A model generated the notes under the pieces. It was not told where the DNA came from. It made no database searches and saw only the letters and a program-made list of their open reading frames with translations. Positions 24,157 through 36,400 of a stretch of DNA of 64,000 nt are shown one piece after another. The DNA is from Vespula vulgaris (Eukaryota; Arthropoda; Insecta; Hymenoptera; Vespidae), in assembly GCF_905475345.1 (NCBI RefSeq), contig NC_066592.1, positions 1,122,001 through 1,186,000 of the forward strand, in the 5' to 3' direction. How positions within the stretch are numbered: the stretch's first letter is position 1; every line of letters starts with the position of its first letter. The position numbers and the translations under genes are program-made.

Positions 24157-24345
24157 GTAAATTACTTAGCGTTAATTAAAGAAAAATTCTTGAAATTGTT
24201 TATAACAAATTGCTTATAACCAATTGTTTATAACAAATTGTTAAATACAAACGCATATATACGTGGATTATTTAGCGTTAATCGAAAAAAAATTAATTAT
24301 TGAGATTTTTTTAAAGAAATTGTTTATAACAAATTGTTAATTGTT
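23981..24345. repeat. three-copy diverged tandem repeat (about 105-150 bp unit)
   Basis: Three tandem copies share the same order of landmarks: GTTAAATGCAT- or AAATACAAACGCAT-like start, ACGTRRATTR, TTAGCGTTAAT-like centre, A-rich stretch, then AAATTGTTTATAACAAATT. Approximate copies are 23,981-24,094, 24,095-24,237 and 24,238-24,345. Copy 2 is lengthened by an internal (TA)n run at 24,114-24,155. The closing word TTGTTTATAACAAATT occurs repeatedly and is itself nearly palindromic. The array starts about 150 bp downstream of ratchet point 1. I do not recognise the family. It may be a local satellite or a fragment of a repeat-bearing transposon. Confidence 0.75.
24114..24155. repeat. (TA)n microsatellite
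   Basis: About 42 bp of TA inside copy 2 of the tandem repeat, bounded by ACG on one side and CGT on the other. Confidence 0.96.
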
Positions 24346-24379
24346 ATTAACAATATGAAAATAACATAGAAGAAAATAT

Positions 24380-24800
24380 ATCCTTCAATATGGTTTTTGT
24401 TTCAAGTCTCTATGACTTTTAGTTCTTGAGATATTCTCATTTAAAAATTATAAATTTTCGGTGACACACTGACCTACATAATTTCATTGATAAATTCACA
24501 TTGACACACTGACCTACATAAATTCTTGGAATTTACGCGAGCCGCTCAGCTGACTAGCGTAAATACTTCTTTCGTTGATAGTACTACGAACATATGTATT
24601 GTCGAATTATGAATGGCAATCTTTCGAAAGCGATATCTTTGGAACCAAAAGTCGTAGAAAGTTGAAAAAAACGTCGTTTTAAAGGGAAAAATGTCCTCTT
24701 TTTAACCATATGCTCAGATATTTTCGATATAATAGAATCGATTTCGTCGATATCTCGAAAATACACAGTCTAAACATGTACAGTCTAAACGTATTTAAAC
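24380..24800. repeat. probable decayed interspersed repeat with internal direct repeats
   Basis: The 19-bp word TGACACACTGACCTACATA occurs exactly twice, at 24,462-24,480 and 24,502-24,520, a 40-bp period. Nearby, ACAGTCTAAAC is also duplicated near 24,765-24,790. The stretch contains phrases such as GCGATATCTTTGG and CGATATCTCGAAAA next to AAAGTCGTAGAAAG. I associate these with dispersed repeats of insect genomes rather than unique intron DNA, but that association is from memory and unverified. No terminal inverted repeat or open frame of note is visible. Confidence 0.4.
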
Positions 24801-25395
24801 GATTTTTACAATGATAGCATTTCAATTCGAAATATGATAAATATTTTCAAAAGAATTTTATTTTATTGATTTATTCAATAATTAACAAATTTTACAATAA
24901 TATATCTCTCTTTAGATATCTATTCACCGTCAAAAATCGTTATTTTCGAATCGTGAGAACTAAACTGTAAGACTAAACGTAATTTCAGGCCGATTTTCTC
25001 TTCCCCTTCCTACTAACTAATCAGATTAATTTCTCGGTTGAAATAATTACTCTCTTTTAATAATCGCGAACAGAGGGAGGACGAAAATCAATGAATAATT
25101 TTGTTCGACAAAAGCAAAAGCTACTATACCAAGTGAGATTGGTTGCTATCCATGACAATAACGGGGAAGTTGAGGATGCTATTAAAAAGGGTAGATGGTG
25201 AAGAGGATGGTAGATTTCGAAAACGGACAGTTTTCAATTTAAATTGACTTCGTTATTCCTTTCCTGTGAATTTTCTTTTTCCGAGGTACTCGAATGTGTG
25301 CCACGATTCGATGCAAATTTCAAAATTCGTTCGGTAATTAAGTAGAATTATCTACGCTTAACGCATTGATAACGAATTATATATGTGCGCGTATA

Positions 25396-25399
<4 letters not shown>

Positions 25400-25438
<39 letters not shown>
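25400..25438. repeat. (TA)n microsatellite
   Basis: About 39 bp of pure TA. Confidence 0.96.
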
Positions 25439-25439
<1 letters not shown>

Positions 25440-26828
25440 TGTGCTACCTGCTCGATGATTTGCAACATGAGAAAATTATAGGGAATTAAAGCCGTTCAGT
25501 TGAAATAAATTTTCAAGCGGATCAACTAAGTTCGTTTATTTGTTTTCTCTCACGCTCTATATTTTTCTCCGCGTAGTTTTCTGCACGATTAGGTTTTGAT
25601 AATAATTATATTAATTATATATGCATGTATATAGAAAGAGGAATGATTAAAGCAAGTGTTCGATTTACTCGTTTGGAAATTATCGAAAAGAAAAGAAGAG
25701 AAAGGAAGAGGAAAAGTAAGAGAACACCTTATAAAGATTTTCATTCGAGGTTGTCGAGCTGAAAATATCTTTACATCGATTATTCAAATAAAGAATAGCA
25801 AAGTCGCGATATCAGAGTTGTTCATATTCGTTTTTTATTCTTTAATTCTTTTATTAGCTTCTTTTCTCTTTCTTTTTTTTTTTTGTTTTTTTTTTTTTCC
25901 TTTTATTATTATCCTCATCTTCTATGTGAAGATCGTCGCTTTTCATCTAAACTCTCGAAAGAGAATTTAACGAGCGATTTATAGGACTCGAAACAGCAGC
26001 AACAGCAGCGAATATGGAGTGTCATCGTGTTTCATTTAACAATCATTTGTTTGCTTCATCGAGAGTATGTATAATGTAACGCGCACGGCTGCATACTCGT
26101 TTGTTCGATTATATTATTATATTGTAGATACATTTTCTATCTTTCAAAATAATGGCCGGATACGCGAGCTAATAAGCTAACCGGAAAACCGGTCGATTAT
26201 TTGCTACTAACCAAAACGCGTTCCGTACACTCGCGGTAACAAATGCCACTCGTTCGATTCCATTTTGTAAACTGCAAAGGTCGTGGTATTTTAGTATAAC
26301 GTGAAACGATATTTCGATAATATCTCTGTGTGTGTCCTTTCTCTTCAACCATTGTTTAAACTCACATTGTCCCAGATAAAATTGTTGAAATAAATATATG
26401 TATGTTTGTGTGTGTATTTTTTTATTTAAATTCTTTACGTTTGTTCGTAACATGACATTTATTCAAAATTGATTCTTTTTATTTTTAAATTTGTACGTAT
26501 ATGTATATATATTCGATATATACACACAGACACACACGATGTATGTATGTATATAACTTTTTATAATGCACTTACACGCACATATAAATATCTACATATA
26601 ATTATGAATCAAGATAATATTTGTATGCATCTACATACGTATCTACAATTTGTATTCAATAATTCCGGGCTATTTCGAAGTCGCATAATCCATGAGAAAG
26701 GAGAAACATCCACTTGGAAGGGATTCTCACGCATTGCCCTTAGGGTCACAGATATCTATGTTATTACACTAGAGCGTTAAACTAGAGTTTATGTTGGAGC
26801 CGAGAAGCAAATACGAGTCACCTAAAGA

Positions 26829-26930
26829 CAGAGAGAGAGAGAGAGAGAGTGAGAAGGAGAGGGGAGCAAAGGAGTGGGAGAAGAAAAGAGGGAGAGGGAG
26901 AGGGAGAAGGAGAGACAGAGAGAGAGTGTG
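26829..26930. repeat. GA/GGA purine array
   Basis: GA run merging into GGGAGA-rich purine DNA. Confidence 0.93.
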
Positions 26931-27258
26931 CGTACACATTCGTACGAGACTCCGTCGAGCCCGCATGGTTGTCGCGTGTGCGCTGTAACCTTCCTTCGAC
27001 TCTCTCACGCAAAACACTCCGCATCGTCTTTGATAGAGAGAGAGAGAGAGAGTTAGATTTCACATACACAAGGAATCAACTCAAACATCGATGTATAGGA
27101 AGTTCTCTTATCTATTCCACGTTCACGTAATTTCGCGATGGGAATTACTTATCGATATTGGTTTCCATTTTTTTAATATATGTTCTTCGGTATATTTGTT
27201 TCTCTTTTTTTTTCTATCTTTTTTCTTATTTTTCTTATTTTTTTTTTTATAGATATAT

Positions 27259-27261
<3 letters not shown>

Positions 27262-27304
<43 letters not shown>

Positions 27305-27322
27305 TGTATGTGTGTGTGTGTA
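27262..27322. repeat. (TA)n followed by (TG)n
   Basis: About 39 bp of TA, a GACATGTA link and a short TG run. Confidence 0.95.
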
Positions 27323-27805
27323 TCGGAAATATCTTAAGTAAATTAAATTAATCAATTTTATTAGTTCGATATATCAGCGATACCAAAGGTAAAGAAAAAG
27401 AAGAATCTTGAATATATAAAAAAAAATATTCGTTCTTACAGATATTCAAAAAGGTTTATTTATATTCTCATTTTGTATTGATATTATTATTTGATAAATA
27501 ATTAATGAATTCGTATTAATATATTAGTATTAGAGAATGAAATTTAGATAAGAATTAGAGCAGGATTTCTCCATCCCGGAGAGGGATTTAAACGTAAAAT
27601 GCTTATCCGTATTCACACTCATTATTTCACGATCAACGTCAGAAATCGGGACTACAAATGGAGCTTAAGTGATGCTCGATTTCACATACGTATATACACA
27701 CGTCGATGAACGAGCACGAATATTCGTGTATTTTAGGGTCTAGGGAGCAAGTAGGACCACCTATCTGCGAATACATACAACGTGTTGAGAAGGTTAGAGG
27801 GAGAG

Positions 27806-27866
<61 letters not shown>
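27806..27866. repeat. compound (TA)n(GA)n
   Basis: TA array directly joined to a 40-bp GA array. Confidence 0.96.
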
Positions 27867-27870
<4 letters not shown>

Positions 27871-28007
27871 ACGCATGCTTTGCCCCATTGCAGGTACTGC
27901 GGTGTGCATTACAGATGTAATTAAGATAACTGAGGTGAGAGCAGCTATGCACAATGCCTGATATATGCATGGTTGGATCTGTGTAAGAGCTGCCTCGAGC
28001 AACGTGT

Positions 28008-28056
<49 letters not shown>
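28008..28056. repeat. compound (CT)n(CA)n
   Basis: CT array directly joined to a CA array, then CGCACGCACG. Confidence 0.96.
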
Positions 28057-28529
28057 TGTACGCACGCACGCAACACATATACTTATCAGTTTAAATCTGC
28101 CTACCTACATCCACTATTCGTCTCTGTCTATCTTCATTCTTTCCTTATCTTTCTTAAAACATTTTAGATATTAGAAAGATAAATAAATAACACGGGTGTG
28201 AAGGTTAATGTTTGTATGTAGAAATATTATTGATAAATCGTAAAAAGAAAATCGATTCAGGTCCATCTATTCATCTACGTAAGGTTTAACAATGGAAACA
28301 ATTACGCATGGTAATCGATCCGTGAAGAAGGCACTTCGTTCGCGTATTAGCTTTGGAATTATACACTCACTGTATTTTCTAGTCCGTACACAAACGCACA
28401 CTCCCCACCGAGCGACCCCTCAAACGGTTGGATTTCAGCGTGCAAACAGTACACTCGAAAAGGTAATTACGGTATTCATGCTATTCGCTAGTTTTGATTC
28501 GAACACGCATACGAGATATTTGAAAACCT

Positions 28530-28605
28530 CTCTCTCTCTGTCTCTCTCTCTCTTTCTTTCTCTCTCTTTCTCTCTCGCGCGTTTTCTCTCTGTCTCTCTT
28601 TCTCC
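28530..28605. repeat. interrupted (CT)n tract
   Basis: CT with CTGT, CTTT and CGCG interruptions. Confidence 0.92.
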
Positions 28606-28909
28606 TTTCCTGTTTCGTTTATCGCCGATATTCTAAACTTCAGACGTATCGCGATTTGATCTTGTTCATTTTTCTTTTGCTTGTTATATTTTTTTTTTTT
28701 TACAGAAAAAGCGAGAGGAGAGTAACTAGTCACGACAAACACACACACATACACACACATATTTATATATATGGCAATCATGATATCTCGATGTTTATAA
28801 CATCGTCAAATCCTGTCTATCTCGAGTCACGATATTACGTTTTCGACAGCTCTCGTATTTCATTTTATTTTTTATCACCATCCGAGCGATACCCAATATC
28901 GGTAGGTCC

Positions 28910-28913
<4 letters not shown>

Positions 28914-28959
<46 letters not shown>
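28914..28959. repeat. (TA)n microsatellite
   Basis: About 46 bp of TA followed by ACACAAACACGC. Confidence 0.96.
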
Positions 28960-28963
<4 letters not shown>

Positions 28964-29000
28964 AACACGCACACGTACACAAGCACATCGCTTTCTATTT

Positions 29001-32000
29001 TAATATTACATTTTTAGAAAATATACTTCCCCTAGTTCGATTGATATTTTATTAAAAGTTAAGTATCAACAAAATTTTATTTGTTTTCTTCTTTTTTATA
29101 TCAATCTACTACTCAAGATACAAAAAGTCAAGATAACGTAACAAATTAGCAATAATTTCTATGGTATGTCATTCTTCTAACTCAAAGTGAAAAGGATCAA
29201 GGATCTATTTCGGGCGTTTATTGCTGTACTCACACATATCTCGTGTCACGAAGGTACAGTACAGTTATTAGACGAAGTATCATTTCGTAGCGTTATATCT
29301 GGTCGTACGCGTGCAGAAAACACCTTTCCTTTTCCTTTCTTCGTTCCTTTTTTCCTTATTTTTCTCGGTGATGATATCGTTCTCTATTACTTTTATTAGC
29401 ATCATATCTCTTGCCACCTGCGAACACCTATAAACGTGCAGCCGAGTATAGTCGAAAGGAGCTTTGGCTTTGTTGTGTACGCAACGGTTTAGCGATAAAA
29501 GCTCGCGTGTAACACCACCGACTATAAATTGTTATGACTTTTTTATTTATTTATTTATCGATACACATTGTACTTACATTTAATCGTAAGAAAGACATTA
29601 TATTCATTAATTTATCTAAAGTACTTTATATCTTCATCTGTGCAATTTTATTTTTAATCGAAATGAATTGCTTCGTGTGCTCAATTTCTCGATAAAAGTT
29701 AATTATTTTTCTTTTTTCTTTTTTTTTTTTCTTTTTTTGCCCTTTTTTTCTTTGCTTGTGTTTATCATTAATGAAAATGGAAAAAAACAAATTGTTTATA
29801 TTTGGGAAGCTGTTAAAAATCAACATAGATTTTCGTTATTCAATCTATCATTCAAACAATCGTTCCATTTTTTGATCTCGCTCGATGATCGCGTTTCCGT
29901 TGAAATTATTTCGAGCGATTACTGTTCTCGAGAACGATGAGTGTTGTGAATAAAAAATCCCCTTTATGACGAACGAAAAGCTGCTCTGTGTTCGCTCGAG
30001 TCAGAATTATCCGGTCGACTCTCGTTTAACAATATTTCTCCCAAACGATAATCGATACATCGAAAAAAGAATCTTAAATCGACGATCTTTTCATCAAAAG
30101 TTATTTTTACCTCTTTTTCATTTTACGATTAAAAAATGTGAAATATTTCGTTAAAAATACGTCGAGTTATTATTAAATACATCTTTTTCGTAAAGTAAAG
30201 GTAAATTTAAAGTTGAAAAAATATGACGTTGGATCGCGTTGTTACGCGAAAACATAAAAAGAAATAGAAAAAGAAAGAAAACGAGAGAGAAAAAAAAAGA
30301 GAAAAGATGTTTCTCCGCATTGTTGCTATGAAAACATTTTGAAAAGATCGCTCATATTCTTGCCAAGTACATTTCGAAAAGAGAATTTGAACTTTCTCTT
30401 TCTCCTTCGTGTTATATGAAAGGATAGACAAGAAGGTTGGAATATTCCAAGCACGTAGAAAACAATTCGGCCAAATTTTCGCGAAATAGGATTTGAAACA
30501 ACGCCAGTTTCAAATCGGGACCAGTCCGTGTCTCGATACACACACGTGCATTCTCATTCTCTTATGTTCTTTAGAAATAATGTTTCCTGTGTGATAATAA
30601 CGCAACGTACGTCTAACAAACTTTTCGAAGGTTAACTATTGGAAGTTTCAACGATAAAATTATGCCGATTATTTTGTTTACTTTCCTTTTATTTAAATCG
30701 TCCTAATTATTGCAAAATTTCCAGGAAAATTTTCGAATTGGAAAGCAATTGAAAAAATTTTGCAATGTAGACTCTACGACGAGTTCCAAGTTTTTTTAAG
30801 CCTTTCAAATATTTTCGTATTTCTCTTTCTCTCTCTCTTTCTTTCTTTCGCTTCCTCTTTTTCTTTTTATCGCACTGACAATAAGCCAGTCCGAGAAGTA
30901 TCTCCGGGTAGTAATACGCGTAATTACGTGTTCCAAAGCCACCGAAGTTTGTGGCGAGCTCGTCGGCTAACCCACTTTCCGGAAAGATCTTGTTGCAAGA
31001 GAGAAAGGGAAATAGAGAAGAAGGAGAGAGACAGAGAACATTCGTCGAGAAGAGAAGAGCTTCGTTCAGGCGCGAACGTAGCTCGTCGTTAATGCTCTAA
31101 CTCGAGTGTGTGACTTGGGAAAGTGTATAGGACTGGTAAAAAGAGAGTGCTGTGTAGTTGTATATATGTGTGCGGGCGCGTGTGTATCTTCCTATTTCTA
31201 TATGTTACTTGTAGTAACGAGAAACGACGCGTACAAAAGCGTATCATTCCGTGAATAACATGTGCATTATCTATATATCTGCATGGATATACACAGAGTG
31301 TTCTATTTCGATCGATGCACTAAAATATTTACGAGATTATTAATAACGATAATAATCGTTCGATCTATTGTGATTTCGAAAGAATAATTTTTTGAAGATT
31401 AGCGACTCTGTCATACCTATATAGTTTATTTTTTATTTTCTTATCTATTTACGATAATCTTTGAGATAAGTTATGATTAAAATATGACACCCTGTACATA
31501 TGCATATAAATATAAACAGATAGGCATTTACATGATGCGCGTTTCTTTGTATTTACACGAAAACGCGTATATATGCGCCTACTAATACGATTTAGCGTTC
31601 TCTTTGTTCCCCCTCCCCATCCCTTTCTTCACCCCTATAACGTCAGAGCCGCCTGTATATGCGAAACTTTGAAACTCGAGGACGCTACGCCATTGATATC
31701 GCTTGGCACACGGTACGGAAGGAAAAACTTTGCCGAACTTTTCAACGAGGAACGCGATAGCTTTTTCTTCCTTTCTCTTTCCCTTCGGATCCCTTCGCTT
31801 CGACGTTTTCTTTGTATCTTACCGTTTGATGGAAATTCTTTTGCGTTCCGTTTCTCTGTTTTTCATTTTTGGAAGAATTGCCTCAAAGAAAATACGAATT
31901 TTCTGTTGAAACTTAACTGCATTCGTGCAACACAAAAAATGAATAAATAAAAAAGAAGGAAAAAAAAACGAAAAAAAAGAATCCACGTTTCAGTATACGA

Positions 32001-32030
32001 AAGTTGTCTATTAAAAATTAGATATTAATT
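29001..32030. other. AT-rich mostly unique non-coding DNA
   Basis: Few microsatellites: a TTTA tract near 29,540-29,560, T-rich 29,709-29,752 and A/G-rich 30,255-30,307. Holds the possible MITE at 31,280-31,505. Frames are short and without domains. Confidence 0.7.
31280..31505. mobile_element. possible MITE with imperfect terminal inverted repeats
   Basis: The left end reads TGCAT, a few bases, then TACACAGAGTGTTC and TATTTCGATC. The reverse complement of the right end reads TGCAT, then TGTACAGGGTGTC and ATATTTTAATC. The two ends therefore form an imperfect inverted repeat of about 30 bp enclosing a 226-bp AT-rich, non-coding interior. A terminal ACAGGGTGTC-type motif is common at the ends of small insect DNA elements. 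No clear target-site duplication can be seen beyond TA-rich flanks. Mismatches suggest an old copy. Confidence 0.4.
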
Positions 32031-32175
32031 GTCTTGTCATGTTTACGCATTTTTTTATTTTTTTTATTTTATTTTTCTTTCTTTTTTTTTTGAGAGAGAG
32101 AGAGAGAGAGAGAGGACTCATGTTTTTCTTTCTTTTTTTTTTTTTACTTTAAAAATGAAAACCGTAATACATATT

Positions 32176-32195
32176 TATTTGTTTGTTTGTTTGTT
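32176..32195. repeat. (TTTG)n microsatellite
   Basis: Short TTTG array followed by poly-T. Confidence 0.9.
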
Positions 32196-33666
32196 TTTTT
32201 TTCTTTTCTCTTTAATCTACAATACTGTTTGCCATTGCGTCGCATTGTCACGTAGAAAGTTGGGGGTGGGAGGGTCAAGGGAGAGAGTAGAAAGGCAACG
32301 CGTCAAACCCACATCCAGACAGTACACGTCACCGACGCCGACGGGTTGAACGAAGTGCTATTATTTTCCCATTTAAGCGTATTATAGCGGATCTGATAGC
32401 ATCGGAACGGTCAACCAAACGAAACGAGGAAAAAGAGGGCGGATTGCAAGTCGAGCTCGTGCGATCATGAATCCGTAATAGCCACAATTATTTGTGCATT
32501 ATTTCCTTTATTTTTTTATTGACGTTATCTTTGTTCCCCTCCCCCTATTTTTTTTCGTTTCTTCGTCTTTAGCTTCGAGGAAATTTCGCGGTAAAGTTAT
32601 CAGGATAAACGTGGACACACGCGTTTTTGATTCGTTGAAAAGAATCGTAAACAACCTGCCTGCGTTCCAATAATCGAATTCTTAGTAATAGTCGTCAGAC
32701 GTTATTACGTCCGTATTTTATTGCAAATCGATCCCGTCAAGTGCATAATTACGAGCTTTCCACTGTATTTTGTTATCTCTACATCGATCCCTCGAAAATC
32801 TTCTTTTCATTTATCAGTGATGTAAAAAAAGAAGAACGAAACAAAAAGAAATTTATCGTTTGTTTTTTGTTGATAGTATGTCGCGAATATACACGAGCGA
32901 GAGTACAAAACGTTCTCCACTCGATATTTCAATAAACACTCGAGCATGCTTGAAAAAAGAAGAAGAGTTGGAAGAAAGGGCTAAAAAAAAAAGAAAAGAA
33001 AAAGTTAAAAGTAGTAATCCGTCGACTTCTCGAAAACGATATCGCTGTCGGAAGGCGAGCCGGTCGTGTTCTGAAAGAGGGGAAAAAGAGATAAAGTTAA
33101 AAAAAAAGGAAGAAAAAAAAAGAAAAAGAATATATATATGAAAGGGTTAGTCACCCCCGCTGACTAAAAATCGTTTCGGACATTTCCGTCCGAGCCATAG
33201 CCCATGAAATTCTCGTTCTGTGTTTCGACGATCGACCGAACGAGCCCATGCCTATCGTCCACCCTCGATACGATTTTCGATTACTCGAACGATAATACCG
33301 TGTGGCATTCGAGCTCTTCCGTCAGTCGTCGACACGTCGACGTTAATCTGTCCGGCTACAGAACTATGGAAACAATTCGAGAGTTTGTAAGTGGTCTGGG
33401 TATAAACCAAGAGAGATTATAATGCTGAAATTGAACAATAAAATATACGGACGATCGGTAGAAAGTATTAGTAGAAATAGTCTTAATATTAAACTATTTA
33501 ATTTCGTTTTCGACGATGATAACATGATAAAGAAAAAGAATTCGTCACGTTTGCGAATAGAGAAGGAAATATTTCGCGTACGAGTTTCGAATATGTAAAA
33601 GCGCATGGAGAAAAGATTTGAAAAAGGGTGCTTCAGAACAGTTGCTCGTACGTGGGGCACGTTTTT

Positions 33667-33728
33667 ACCCTCCCTCCCTCCCTCCCTCCTTCTCTCCTAC
33701 CCTTCCTCCCTTTCCACCTACCACCCTG
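33667..33728. repeat. (CCCT)n tract
   Basis: TCCC units and related pyrimidine DNA. It resembles the TCCC tract at 120-140. Confidence 0.92.
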
Positions 33729-35340
33729 GATTAAACGCCATGCACTTCGATACTCTATTTCGCAACAATGCTTGCGTTTTTTCCCAAAAGTACGTGGATG
33801 CGTCGAGAGTGAATCGAAAAAGAGTGGGAGGAAAAAATCGTTAACGTACTAGGTAGTATTTTGTAGTACTACACGAAAGTGTGACAATGACTGGCTCTCG
33901 TTCGGCTTTCTGGGGAATCTCTTCTTTTTTCTACATTTTTTTGTTTTGTTTCTTTCTTTCTTTCTACCTTTTATCCTTTTTTTTTTCTTTTTTTTTTCTT
34001 CTTCCATTTAAACGGCACAACTATTAACGCTCTCCAGTTTATACCTCTTCGTGTTACTTCGTCCCACGGGAACTCGTTCTACGATCGGTCAGAGAATCCT
34101 CGATTTTTATTTTATTTTCTTCTTTTTTTTCCCCCGATTCTTTTTTCGGTCAATGCATGGACTTTTGACATTTGAATTTATTCAACTCGTATCCGTATGG
34201 TTGTATGCGTTTACGTGCATGTGAATTTTTTAGTAATTATTCCTTCATCCTCTATTTTTTGTTTTTCTTTTTTTTTTTTTGTTTTTTATTTCATTTCTTT
34301 TTTTCAATCGCTTACAACATTGTCACAGATATTTTCAATTTCAAGCATGATGTTAACTAAAATCGTTTAATCGACCGAAAATTGGAGTTAGAAAAAAATA
34401 AAATTCTTTTTTTTTTATATACGTATATATATGTATATATCGTGTGTGTGTGTCTGTGTATGTATCTTTTTAAAAGAGAAATTCGTTAACAGAGAGCTTA
34501 AATAAAGCATAGGCGTTATCGTCATAGATACATATATGAAATTCTCAAAAAGTTGCCGATATAAAATATTTTTTAAAAGGACAAACAAGCAACTCCACTG
34601 TTATCTCGCGTTAGCATCGAAAGAGCTTTGCATTCGCTTCGGCTTCTCACGGTCGGTTTGTCGTTACGTTTACAGGTAACGCTCCAGGCGCGATGTAATC
34701 GGCCGTTAATCGCGGATATAAATCGAGTTGTTTCGCCGATTCTCGGTTGGTTGAACGTCACAGGCCGTAGATAACGTTACTCGTTCGTGAACATATAGAA
34801 ACTTCTATAGATATACATATATATATATTATATATATATGCATATTGTGTATGTATGTGTATATGTCGTTCGATAGATTTATGTGTTTATTACTTACTAC
34901 TCACTGATCTGTATTTAATCGTCCGCGATATATCGAGTCAATTAACCCTCTCATGAAGCGTTTTGAAATGTTCAATCATTTCGCTAAGGCGAACACACTT
35001 TTGATTCGTATCTGAACTTTGTAATCTTATATAAATACATATGTATATATAGACTTGCACTAGCGCACTCATCCACGCACCCACACACACGCCATAACAT
35101 ACTACAAATGTACGAAAAATAGTTGACAATTTTTCATGTTTAGAATATTGAGCAGATAAACACAAGAATTTATCGTCACGCACGGATTTAATCGTTCATT
35201 TTCGCCTTCTCGCCGACCTCTCAAGTAGACCCACGCTAATACTAATCACGGTTACAAAAGACTAATCGCTCGGACACCCGACCAATTTTACAAGGGTAAA
35301 TTTACGACGGAGAACGTTTCTCCCTTATTTCGTTAAACCC

Positions 35341-35362
35341 CTAACAACGTTTCTCTTCTCCC

Positions 35363-35401
<39 letters not shown>

Positions 35402-35445
35402 CTTCTCTTCTCTATAGGATCCCTAACGTGGTCCTTTATTCCCCT

Positions 35446-35477
<32 letters not shown>

Positions 35478-35631
35478 CTCCTAGAAGTTGGAATCTTTTC
35501 TCGACGGACATTTCGTAAGGGGTGATTACTTGTATTCGCCTACAAAGAGAAAGAGAGAGAAAAAGAGAAAGAGAAATTGATGTGGCCTAAGGCACGCAGC
35601 CGCGTACGCGTTCGACGATAAATTTCGCGAG

Positions 35632-35671
<40 letters not shown>

Positions 35672-35897
35672 AGAAGAAAGAGAGAGAAAGGAAGAAAGAC
35701 AATAACTCGCGTTACAATCTCGAACGACCGGTTGGTTCCTCCAATCTAGCCACCTGCCAGGAAACGAAGAAATCTTCGGAGTTTCGGACGTAACCCTAAA
35801 TTACAGGCAATCCCAATAAGGGCGTTCCGGTACATGTATATCTTACCCTTCCCTGTTTCTTCTACTCTCTTTTTTCTTTTTTCTTTCTTTCTTGCTC

Positions 35898-35940
<43 letters not shown>

Positions 35941-36331
35941 GTCTGTCTCGCTTCCTCCTTCACCATCACCAGCAACACCCTTCTCAGTTACCCTCCATTT
36001 TTATCACAGTTTTCCTAGTTTTCTCACGAGTATAAGGTATTACGGTAATCTCGTTCTATTCGTGAAGGTCTCTCTACATTTCAATGGTAACAACATTTTC
36101 TACTTCTTCCTTTCGTCCATTTTATTACAAAGTTTCTATCGATCGATTTTAAAGATAATTCTTTCATTAATTCCACGGATATAACGGTCAGGGTATAATC
36201 CTGTTAATTGCCTCATTAAAATATCTAATTACTAATCTCTATGCATAACAGTAAGAAATTCTCCAAGTAGTTCACTGTACCTCGGGATCTTATCTTGGTC
36301 TTAAAGATAGACAGAGACAAGAGACCGAGAT

Positions 36332-36374
<43 letters not shown>

Positions 36375-36400
36375 AAGAGAGAGAGAGAGTGAGTGGGGGT
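35341..36400. other. dense CT/GA cluster
   Basis: Five CT or GA arrays lie within 1.1 kb: CT 35,366-35,397, CT 35,445-35,477, GA 35,638-35,668, CT 35,899-35,948 and GA 36,330-36,390. Polarity changes between neighbours, so long-range hairpins are possible in the transcript. No gene seen. Confidence 0.9.

Larger units (their letters stand above)
24801..27160. other. AT-rich non-coding DNA
   Basis: Contains (TA)n at 25,400-25,438, a T-rich tract at about 25,868-25,905 and a purine array at 26,829-26,930 with a short GA run at 27,037-27,052. The 94-codon frame on the - strand at 26,169-26,453 has no recognisable domain. Confidence 0.75.
27161..29000. other. repeat-dense non-coding DNA
   Basis: Contains TA, GA, CT and CA arrays listed separately. 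At 27,893 a TTGCAG|GTACTG junction is ratchet-like but has a weak donor and a (GA)n run just upstream. No gene seen. Confidence 0.75.
32031..35340. other. non-coding DNA with T-rich and A-rich tracts
   Basis: Includes T/GA mixed tract 32,036-32,155, TTTG repeat 32,176-32,195, A-rich 32,985-33,135, CCCT repeat 33,667-33,728 and T-rich 33,928-34,005. In 33,200-33,425 a unique + frame of 72 codons contains GTAAGTGG at about 33,388, but no good acceptor precedes it. Confidence 0.7.

Noticed and set aside
34660..34684. TTTACAG|GTAACG junction (+)
   Set aside because: Pyrimidine tract interrupted by G and A, and donor weak at the last positions.
35588..35598. TAAGGCACGC, identical to the first bases of the miR-124 family
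   Set aside because: The match stops after ten bases and no hairpin with a complementary arm is visible around it.
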